This document shows positions 40,162 through 52,100 of a DNA stretch of 64,000 nt, piece after piece. The notes beneath the pieces are model-generated. The model saw nothing but the letters and a program-made list of their open reading frames with translations, ran no database searches and was not told the origin of the DNA. The position numbers and the translations under genes were made by a program. The number at the start of each line of letters is the position of its first letter. Within the stretch, counting starts at the first letter, position 1. Source of the stretch: Antedon mediterranea (lineage: Eukaryota > Echinodermata > Crinoidea > Comatulida > Antedonidae); NCBI RefSeq assembly GCF_964355755.1, contig NC_092675.1, positions 20,908,912-20,972,911 on the forward strand, given 5' to 3'.

Positions 40162-43100
40162 CTAAGATCAGAACAAGTGATATTAGACACTGGTAAACAA
40201 AATTATGGAGTATCCCATATCATCAGTATATAAGTATAACTTTGTCATTTTATTGGTATGTATTGTATGTTGTACATTATTTGGATCCATCCTCACGATT
40301 GCACATTCAGGTTTTTGTAAAAATGTGTACCACATCTTGATACAAGGTAGAGTGTGCTGTCTATAAAACTCTGTCTACACTATTAAATTTGATGTGAATG
40401 TGCACATATATGGACATGATGATGTCATAACACTACCATATTTGGGCACATCACACTTTTTTTGGTCTTAACTCTGGGAGCCAAATTCTGAGCATCACAT
40501 TTTTTTCTAGTCATTGACATTTGATTCAATATGGAAAACAGTGGGGATCTACTGGATGCATGTTAGACTTGAAAACTTTATTCATTTACATCTAACCCGC
40601 CAAAACTATATTTGTACCTTAAGATTGCTTCCATACTGTGGTATTCACAGACTTTCCTAAAAAGCAGATTTTCTTGTAAACATGCTAATGGTTTAAGTCC
40701 CAGGATTCTCAGCAAGCAAAATATTTTGAAAGTAAAAACACCAAAAGCGCAACTAACCTTTATAGTTTTATTGAACTTTGAGGGCGCATCAAAGACGGCC
40801 TTGCACTGATCGATGCAGATGTTCACGCCTTTCACTGCTTCACGTACTTCATATGGCAGTTGGCTTCCAAGAGTTTGGTAAACGTACGACGCAGTTCGTA
40901 TATCATTCTGCACTTCTAGAAGGTATGTGGTATACCCCTGTAAGAACAAATATTGGTTGGTTTTTAAAAAGTGTAAATAGACAATGAAAATGGACTGAGT
41001 TACACAGACATCATAAGGGATCATATACTTAAGAATTTTTTAAAAAATACGTTTAAACTTTATTCCCTGAAATAAATTCATAAAAGGCTTGCAATTTCAT
41101 TTACAATATTTTAATCTTCTAATGCAATTTATAAATGTTCCCTAGTTTTAATGCATGTAAATAGCAATTTTTTCTGACATATAAAATACAGATAAACAAA
41201 ATGTTATTGTAGTGATGTTCGAGGATGGTGTCAAGCTATGGTGAAAGCTTGGTACCGAAGGCCACCACTGGATTAATGTTCCTCCATTAAAATAAACACA
41301 ACTAATAGCCATGAGATGAAGCTAATGTTGCCAAGAACTGGAGGGTAGTTTGGTCACTATCTTTAAGTATCTCAATAGTTAGATAGTGGAGAATGTGGAA
41401 TGTACTGTACTGTAAATAGTATATATTATGTAATAGTATTAATAGTATTATTATTATTATTAGTATATAGTATAGCATGCTATAGTTGCATAGCATTTGC
41501 AAATATTGAACTGGCGATTTTGGTTGTATTAATGGAAGTTTCCACAGTACAATATATGGTTGATTAACATCTCAAAATGCAATTTACAGTTTACGTGCAA
41601 TATAGGTACCATAAACAAAGTAAACTTTTAAACTAATATAAACAAAATATAGTTTTGTTAGTTATTTCATAGAATCTTCAATTTTAAAGACGATAGGTTT
41701 CTTAATAGAGTATATATCAACAACCCAAAGATGAAATTGAAAGTGAAAATGACAAGAATCGGTTGTCAATAAGATTGATGATGTATTAACAAGAACTGCA
41801 CAAGATTACTTTAGTTTTGAAAAAAAAATAATAAAGAAATTGCAATAACATAATAAATTTGTTCTCTGTAATTGGTTTAGATTCTACTACATGAATATTT
41901 CAAGTATAGAAGAAACAGATTTGAGCACAATAAAGTGGACAGGAATTTAGCCATCAGTATAACAAACGAAAAATGAAAATGGTATACACACATTGGTTCT
42001 ACTACACAAACCTCATAAGACATAGTTTTAAGCATGGGTTTAATTACAATCCTAAAAAAGGAATAGAGGGGAATGGAAAAAGAGAATGGAAGATTATGGG
42101 TAATATAGAGAGAAAGATAGGGTGGAGAGACATGGGGTGATGAGAAAAGGAAGATTGAGAAAGGAAAGGGAGAGGTTGAGATGAGAGAGGAAGGGAAGAG
42201 ATAGCTGATCACACAAAGCAACCCAAATCAATGTAATCCAAGCCTGCATCAGTTAACATAATGTTTAATTATTTGTTTTTTTGCACCGGTTATGATCCAG
42301 TGACCAGTTACTTATCATGAACTTGTGGAAGTACACCTTTAATTTATGGTGAACAAGCTTTATATTTTGTACTATTGTATTTTATATTTTCGTGAATAAA
42401 TAAAGATTTTAATTTGATCCAATTTGTGGAATTTCTGTATAAAAAAAAACTAATCATTGCCTCACCTCTTCCGAGTTTAGAAGCGACCTATGGGAAATGT
42501 CGGTTGCACCAGAGATGTGGGCCAATGCTGCCGCCAGAACCAGTTCAGGATCTTTCTCCTCTAATAATGCCTTAGCTGCTGGTCTGAAGTGATCAACAAC
42601 ATCTTCAGATATTTCATCTAAAAATCTGAAAAGATAAATGTAAGACAATAATATTAAGAATTACACAATTACTAATATTTTTTAATTTACCTAGTTTTTA
42701 ATAAAAATAAATAAAAGATAATATGGGTTTTAAACAGTACATAGACAAAATAAACTCAAAATTTCTGCCAGCAGGTGGATGAAAAAAAAAACTATCCAAA
42801 AATGTTTTGGTTAGGTGCTGGACGAAAGGACTTTAAAAAAGCTGTAGGCTTGGGTAGTGAAACCATTTGAAGATGAGGTCTCCGCCCATCTCGACGGGCA
42901 AAATTACAACCTTATGTAGTGATGTTCGAGGATGGTGTCAAGCTATGATGAAAGCTTGGTACCGAAGGCCACCACTGGATTAATGTTCCTCCATTAAAAT
43001 AAACACAACTAATAGCCATGGGAAGAAGCTAATGTTGCCAAGAACTGGAGGGTTGGAAAATAAATGCTTGCACTTGATATTTCATCTCTCAAAATGCAAT

Positions 43101-46100
43101 GCAGTAAAGATATTGCACAAGTAAAGTAATAACTTACTTTGTGACATCATTGGCCGACGATTTGATGATGTCCTTGGGCTGTGGAGCACCAATACGTTTA
43201 AACTTTATTCCCTGAAATTAAATTCATAAAAGGCTTGCAATTTCATTTACAATATTTTAATCTTCTAATGCAATTTCTAAATGTTCTCTAGTTTTAATGC
43301 ATGTAATAACAATGTTTTCATAAAAAAATACAGATCAACAAAATCTTATTGTAGTGATGTTCGAGGATGGTGTCAAGCTATGGTGAAAGCTTAGTACCGA
43401 AGGCCACCACTGGATTAATGTTCCTCCATTTAAATAAACACAACTAATAGCCATGAGATGAAGCTAATGTTGCCAAGAACTGGAGGGTAGTTTGGTCACT
43501 ATTTTTAAGTATCTCAATAGTTAGATAGTGGAGAATGTGGAATGTACTGTACTGTAAATAGTAAGAACAAGTCACGATAACATATTCTCACCAGCATTAT
43601 AAGACCACTGTCAATAATCATTGAGTGGACGGGGGTCCCTTGAGGGAAGAAACAGGACAAGATCCCTAACCATGGCAAGTAAGGCAGCGCATACGCACCT
43701 GGTTTTCAGTTTACAATTTCAATTCCGAAAACATAGTACATGTGCAAATGAACGAATTTCAAGTAAGGTTATGTCAATATTCCTTGTGCGACTGTCAGTG
43801 TTGCTTTGTTTTAGTTGCTTAGAACTTTTATAGATACTAAGTAGTATATTAATTTTTCATAAAATAAGTGAAACACTTACTGCTCTTTGCTCTACTTTAG
43901 ATAATTCCCATTCTTCATTTGGTTTATAGAAACATATGCATGTACCTTTCCTATTGGCACGACCTGTACGGCCAGATCTGTGTATATAGTCTTCTACATC
44001 CTAAAGAAAAAGATAAAGTAGAATAATGCAAAGCCACAAAAAGATAGCATTAATAACTAAACTATCATATCACAAAAAATAAGTAGCTGCATTTTAACGT
44101 AACATAATCATATAAAGCGAGCGAGTGGCCGAGCGGTTAAGACAGTGGAACCATAATATGTAGCCATAACATCGGCAAGGGTTCGAGGTTCACTCACTCC
44201 ATGGTTCTGGTGGTAGAACAAGTCACCTCAGATAAGGACTATAAACCGTAGGTCCAGTGTACACATCTGGCTCATGTGCACTTTAAAGAACCTAGTCCAT
44301 CTTTCCAGACGAGTAGGGGGTTACCTTGGTGTACTAGTTCATACACAGCTGGGGTAGCACTAACATTTCATTTTGTTTAGCCATTTGGCGAAAGTCAAAA
44401 TATTTTTTTTAGTCAAATCAGTTTATCTATAGCCAAAATGGCTAAAGTCAATTTTTTTTATTTAGCCAAATGAATCGGTTTATAGCCAAAATTTAAAATT
44501 TTTGAAATATAGTGGTAAAAACATTTTAGTCAATTTATCTATGTCAACAGGTCTATACACTGTTCCCTGAACATTTTTGTAAGGCATTGAGATAAAGAAC
44601 CATGCCTAAATCACTGTATGATTAAAAAAAATATTTTTTTTGTATTTTTTTTACATGATCAAAACAATTGTTCAAATTGTTTTTAATCATACAGCATTCA
44701 TACAGTTATCAATTTAATAATAAACATTTTACAGTTTTCTGAAATCCCCTGAACGCTATGTTACTTTTGTTTTTTTACGCTTGGCTGGTCATTCATTCCA
44801 TGGCGTACCAGGCGAAAATCGTGTCCTAGAATCACCGCCGCGCAGCGGGTTAATGTTTTTAAATTGGGTATGCTCAAGAGGTGCGAAAGTGCAGAACCGC
44901 CGGCCTAGGCCTACAAAATTATGTACAACGCCGCAACGGTATATCGTATGCTAAAAATATTTAGGAAAATTCCTAGCAAACGAACACTCGTATCGCTGTT
45001 AAATGTAAGATAATATAGGCCAAAGTACAGAGTACACGTCTTTCCATCCCTCAAGGCTGCGCCGAAGCGTTTCTGTCAGGGCGAGAAATTTATCCCGATT
45101 ATTATCACTTTGTTATTATTTATTTACACAACACAGAAGCCGGTGGCCGGCCCCGCTCAGATGCACGTGTGTGTTTAGCTAAATCCCCGTTAAACTCTAC
45201 CATTTCCCGCATGTTGTTTTGTTTACACTGACGCACGAGGGAAGTTTATTAAGGGTAAAATATGAAACTACATTAAATTGGAAGACTCTAAAATGCATAA
45301 CGCATACATTTTTCATTTCGATAAGATTAAGACGTCATTCATCGAAGATACTATAATGTTTCTTTTTAATCTGAAAGTACACCCCTATCGAAAAATAGAC
45401 AATCCCGGTAATTAGCCGACCGTCGGCTACGTAGTCGATCGTTTGTGCAGCGCACAACACGTGATAGTTTGGGTAGACTTCATCATCCATGTGTCGTGTA
45501 ACGTCTGTCTCTCTCTGTGCAGTCTACCTCTGCTGCTGCTATCTCCATCTTTTTGAAATAACAAAGAGACGCCTGGTACAACGAAACAAGTTGACGAAAA
45601 ATGGAGCTTGAAGTAAACAACGTGATAACGAACAAAATAAATGCTTGGAGATCGACAAATGGACCTTTTAGTTGGACTTTATGCTTTCGCCAAAATGATT
45701 ATTTAATTATCTATTTTATCATATGTCATCGCCAAAATGGCTAAAGTAGCCGTTTTATTTTTCGCCAATCTAGAAATGTTTTCGCCCATGGCGACTTGGC
45801 GATCGGCCAGTGCGAGCCTAGCACAGCCACTGTCACAAACTCATCATTACATACACTGGGCCCTCTGGGAGAACAGTTTTAGACTGAAAAGGCTACCCAG
45901 TATAAAGATTAAATAAATAAATAAATAAAAAAAATCTTTTTTTCTTGTTGCACTAAAAGCAAAGTACTTTACATTACAATATGTACAGAATTATTTTAAT
46001 AATGAAATAATCTGTAGTGATGTTCGAGGATGGTGTCAAGCTATGGTGAAAGCTTGGTACCGAAGGCCACCACTGGATTACTGTTCCTCCATTAAAATAA

Positions 46101-49100
46101 ACACAACTAATAGCCATGAGAAGAAGCTAATGTTGCCAAGAACTGGAGGGTAGTTAGTAACTGTTGTTAATTTTAAACACTAGCTTTTTTTACTGAATTT
46201 TAATTCTTTAATTTATTTAATAATCTTCTAGTAGATGAGCTTTTACCTTTGGTGGATTACATTGTATAACAAGTTCAACTTCTGGAATGTCAAGACCTCG
46301 AGCTGCAACATCTGTTGTTACTAAACACATTACTTTGCCTTCACGAAAACACTGCAAAAACAAAAACATTGTTTTTTACAACAAATGAATTGGTACAGTA
46401 GAACCAATCCTTTGGTACACCTCTATTCAGGGAACACTATGAAAAAACACTTTCATGTGAATTAAACAACACCCCCTATTTAGGACACATTTTTAGAGAC
46501 TCCTTGGGAAAGATAGCCGAACTACTTCCTAAATATAACTAAACCTAACCCTCTAAATTTTCTATTCGCTCAGTATAAAGTAAAAATAAGTTGGTCATGG
46601 GATTCGAACCCCATACATCAACATGCAAAGTCTATAGTCTAATTGACTCGACTACACAGATGGCTTGACGAAATGCGTTTTCATTACCTAATTGTAGTAA
46701 GGTCAATTATTACATCACACCTTATCGATATGACTAATGAATATTCATGTTTATTTTGTGACCTTTCATAAGGGGTCACAACCTTATGTACGAAATGAAA
46801 TATCACATTCAGGACACATTAATACAGTACATGAAACGAATATATATTTAAACACTCCAGTTAACAGGTCATTTGATTGTTTCCCAAAGAAAACCCCATA
46901 ATAGTTTTACTGCATTATAATTACACAACCAAAAACAAGAAATAAAATTGTCTTACAACAGGAAATTAATCAAATAACATTTTAAATAAAAGCACAATCA
47001 AATAAGAAACAGGAAAAATCCTATGTACATCATGAAGTATTGTCCGGAAGGAATTTTAGCATTATTTTAAGAGCACATATGGTGTATGTACAGTACCTGG
47101 AAGGATTATCACAAACTCTGAATGAATACCAGATGAGCTACTTAAATATTCTTTTCTTTAGGCACATTGGCAAAAATTGTTAACCAGGCCTTGTCTTTTA
47201 GGGCGAGCTAGTACGATCACTTGCCCAACACACTCCTAAACTGCCCTTGACGAGTGCAATTTACAACACGCTTAAATTTGGTAAACTTCTACACACCAAA
47301 ATACAAACAGCACACCTACAAGCATTCCTGAATGTATTGAGGAGTGCAATTTGTAGCACACCTATAATTTTCAAATGACAAGGCCTAGTTAACAATGAAT
47401 ATAATCACCGTCCTTCACTGTGTCTTACCCTTAATGTGATTTCTCGCTGTTGTTGGGCTATGTCTCCATGCAATACCTGAGCCTCTTGCTTAATGACCGA
47501 GTTGAATGCTAGTTCATTGGCTTCCTTCTTGGTCTGGCAAAATACCATTGACCGTCCGTGATGACCGCTATACACCTTGATCACGTCACTGATGGTAGCT
47601 GCACGGTCTTTCCAACCACACTTAATAGCCATATGCTGAAGAAATATGACCAATACAATTTTAACCTTATTATTCTAATTTTTTCACAGTAACTTTTTTA
47701 TTTTAAAGTATGTATTTAAATATAAATAAAAAAGGAAAATAAATACAACAATTGAATAGATGCTGTCTTTCCATATATATATATAATTTATTAATTAAAT
47801 TTCAGTATATTACCGGGCGGTTTAGAATTAATGTTCTTTGCCTGATTTGTTTATATATATATATATTGCACTGATGAAGGGCTAGTGTTGTCCAAAAGCT
47901 CTGTTAACTTTTCTGGCTGTTTTACTTATCGTTTTGATTTAGCTTGTCACTTTTTTTTTGTATCTCCATTGAGATCCAGCCACTGATACCCACAGCATTG
48001 TAATTTTTTCAGTAATTTGCCTTTGGATTTATATATATATATATATATTTTATTTAGCTTATCGCTTTTTTTTTTTGTAACTCCATTGAGATCCAGCCAC
48101 TGATACCCACAGCATTGTCATTTTTTCAGTAATTTGCCTTTGGATTTATATATATTTATTTGTAAATAAACCCAAGTTGGTTAACTTTCCAAAAAAGTTT
48201 GTATTGTATTTCCAATTGTTTATTGTACATGTAAAAGGATCTTTTTTTTCATGAAAGGTCATATAATTGTAAAATATATTCTAATTGTATTTAAAGTGAC
48301 TTTTATTCTCTATATATCCATGCACATGTGCTCTCAAAAGGGTTACACATCTTGATTGGTCAATCTTCTGATATATTTTTTGGTTTATTTGAATAGCTCG
48401 TCTATTATAGCATACCTGGACAGTTGTTGCGGTCCTACGTGTATCCCCTCCTATAAGATCAACTCGTTTTGTGTTGGGCTTCATGTATTTCTTTGCTGTG
48501 TCATGTACCCATTTAGGTAGTGTTGCTGAGAATAACAGTGTCTGAGGGCTACGCTTTTCATCTCCAGCGTCTAAAACAAGAAATGGAACATGTAAAGTTT
48601 ATTCATTGTAGAACTACATTCAATTAATTATTAATAAAAATAATTTAAAAAGAAATATACAGTATATATGTGTATGTATGAAGACATATTTAATAAATAA
48701 TTAAAACTTATACTAAATTTACATTGCCAAGCGTCATGTCCAGATACATTCTTCAGACCCAACTGAGTAACCCAGGAATGACACTGCATGTTGCATGTAT
48801 TTACATTGCCAAGTGTCATGTCCAGATACATTCTTCAGACCCAACTGAGTAACCCAGGAATGAGACTGCATGTTGCATGTATTTACACTGCCTTGGCAAA
48901 TTTGTGTTTCTTTTATGGATTAGTCCAAATCCTGTCCTCTCACACATTAAAAGGCATCCTAGTAATATTGTGTTGGAATCAAATACTAAAGTGAACAAAA
49001 ATAAGCAAGAAACATTGACAAAGCTGTTTAAACTTTGAACACAGGAATGTCGTGAGTTGATATCATACTTTCCTTACCCAGGTGGTTAAGCAAACCAGAA

Positions 49101-52100
49101 AAATATTGACACTGGCCACGTTTGTGTGATTGAAATATATATTTATACTGGGTAACCTCTTCAGTCAAAGACTGGTCTCCCAGAGGGCCCAGTTATGATC
49201 AGTGGCTGTGATGTACTAATACACTGACTGGGGTAACCCTCTACTGTCTCGAAAGATGTACTAGGTTCTTTAAAGTGCACACGAGCTAGATGTGTACACT
49301 GGACCTACAGTTTATAGTCCTTATCGTCGCTTGTTTAACTCCGGTTACACAATTTTGGATTAAATCCACACTTTTTCTGGCAGTGCAAAAGGGGTAAAAT
49401 AAATACTAACCAAGTTTATAAACGGACATCAAGATTTCCTCCACTGGGTCAGCAAATCCCATATCCAGCATCCGGTCAACTTCGTCCAGTACAACATGGT
49501 TAACTTGGCTTAAGTTTAGTGTCTTCCGCCTTACGTAATCCAGTACTCTTCCAGGTGTTCCTACCAGGACATCGATGCCATGTCGGATGGCAGTCTCTTG
49601 AGGCCAGTAAGCTGTTCCACCATAGATGCAGGTGACAGTTAAAGAATCATTGATGGCTTCAAAATCTTCAGATACCTGTACAAAATATTAATTGCAATTT
49701 AGAGTCAAAACTAAATGACAATATATATCTTTTTATAATGCAAATATACTTATCTAGAGCGATCAGTTAACAAGTTTATTGAAAATAGGACAGTTATTGC
49801 CATTTGGAAGTTAATTAATCTCTAAACACTGGCAACATGAACAGTTGACACATGCGTGGTACTCTCTCTCCTACAATGACGTAATGCCTAATTGATGACA
49901 AAATATAATTGTGTCATCAATCAAATACAATGAGAAATAACTGTTATTTCTTTCTTCAGTGCAAATTCTACTTACCTGTTTGGCAAGCTCTCTGGTTGGT
50001 GCAAGGACTAACACCTTAGGTGGTCTACCACTTTTCTTGGGAGTATCTTTTAATTTTTCAGTGAGAGGCACTGCAAACGAAAATGTTTTTCCTGTTCCAG
50101 TACCTACAAAATAATAAGTTAGTAGCAACACCTTGTTTCAGAATAAAGCTAATAAAGGTCCTCTATCTTAATTTGTTTAAAAAAAATATCAATACACTAT
50201 CAACTGTATACTGTTTTGAACGATGCACATTTTTTGGGCTGGCCTCAATAACTACATACAGATTCTCATACATGTTGTACATCTTCATCAAGATCAATGA
50301 CATGACACGACACCATATGACATGACATCACATGCCATGACACTACATGACATGGCGATCTTCAGTTCAGATTTACAATGCTACACAAATATTCCATGAA
50401 TCTAACCAGTGTTATTATTTCAATCTTTTCCCAATCATCCATCTTGTAGTGATGTTCGAGGATGGTGTCAAGCTATGGTGAAAGCTTGGTACCGAAGGCC
50501 ATCACTGGATTAATGTTCCTCCATTAAAATAAACACAACTAATAGCCATGGGATGAAGCTAATGTTGCCAAGAACTGGAGGGTATATTGATCACACCATA
50601 GACGGTGTTAACAATTATTTGGAAAACCATTATTACTACTTCTGAAAACTCAGTTTTACTAGGACCTACTGCAACATCCTTTTCAATTCTAATAGCAATT
50701 CTTGCAAATCTTGCTTGAAATACTACATTCAGGAAAACATGAAATGAATGAAGAATAACTTACGAGCTTGGGCAATGACATCAACACCGCTGTAGACGTC
50801 ATCAAATGTTTTTGATTGAATTGGAAACAAGTACTTGACACCACGTTCTAAAATAAAAAAAAATATTGTGGTTATTTGTTTTCATTTTTTTTTTTTTTTT
50901 CAATAACTTTTATTTTCTCCTTTTATCAAAAACATTACACTCAACAGAACGAAACAAAAAGGAAAACCAAAGACGTTTGAGGACGTCACATTATCTCAAT
51001 CGTCATTCTCTTTTTTCATTATCTCTTTCATTTCAATGTTTGATATACCACAAATACCTCATCATAATCATTTCTTAAGTTAAACCTGGCTATAATAACC
51101 CCTTGTCAATAATGATTACCCAGTTTTGCATTTTCAACTCTTATTCCTTAATTTAGTTTACAATACGTTTTTGATATGGACATTATACTTATTTCAATTT
51201 TTTGCAATATTATTCTCCACAGTTTTTGTAAAAAAGTACCCAGAAAAGAAGAAAGAAAATCAAAGACGCGTGAGGACGTCACATTATAATATTTGATTAA
51301 ATCACCATACCTCATCATAATCATTTCTTAGTTTAAACCAGGCTATTATAACATATTAACAATAATAGTTACAAAGTTTTGCATTATTAACTCCTATACC
51401 TTGATTTGGTTTACAAAGTCAAATTCTTTTTCCCCTATCCATAATTCACCAAAACAATATAAGAGAAATAAATTGTCAAATTTACTAAGGCGTTACAATG
51501 AATTATTTCAGTTGCTTATGGGTGTATTTCATTCAATTCTCTTTCTAATACTGGTTCCTATTTTTTAATATGGACATTATATTTATTTTTAATTTTTGCG
51601 ATATTATTCTCCACAGTTTCTGTAAAGAGTACCCATCTTTTAAAGTGAAAGAAGTTAAGAGTAATTTCATTTATCTTGCATTTATATATATATCTCTTAA
51701 CAAGAAGTAAAATCATATTAACAAAAGTTGAATATTTATATTAAAAAAAATACCAAAACATATGTCTATATAATTTAATCTAATAGTGATGTCTAATTTC
51801 CTGAACCAATAAAACACATCATCCCACAACTTAGAAGTTTTCTCGCAAGACCACATTAGATGTATTACTGTTTCTTTTTCCTTACTACAAAGAGAACATT
51901 TATTATCTTGAATCAGGCCAATTTTGTGCAATAACTCATTTGTAGGAAGAATTCTATGTATAAATCTGAATTGCAGGTACTGTGTTTTGATATCAAGAGT
52001 ACATTCATAAGGCATCCTATAAATTAAATTCCAATTAACCTTAACAAGATTAGGCTCTTGGTTAAATTCATTACTCCATTTTCTATAAGCCTTTGGGGTT

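Noticed and set aside
44117-44200. Functional Leu/Ser tRNA gene
   Set aside because: It has boxes A and B but no proper cloverleaf, and it is continuous with a SINE body and AAAT tail.
46593-46664. Functional tRNA gene
   Set aside because: Box B is good but the acceptor stem does not pair, and the sequence lies inside a degenerate repeat; a SINE head fits better.
49880-49930. C/D box snoRNA suggested by TGATGACA and TGTCATCA
   Set aside because: The C-like box lacks the purine before TGATGA and there is no CTGA at usual spacing; it is a local palindrome.
41206-50584. The five-copy block as an ordinary MITE or SINE
   Set aside because: There are no terminal inverted repeats, no target duplications, no tail and no Pol III boxes, and all copies are sense and one per intron. 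It stays open until genome-wide copy number is known.
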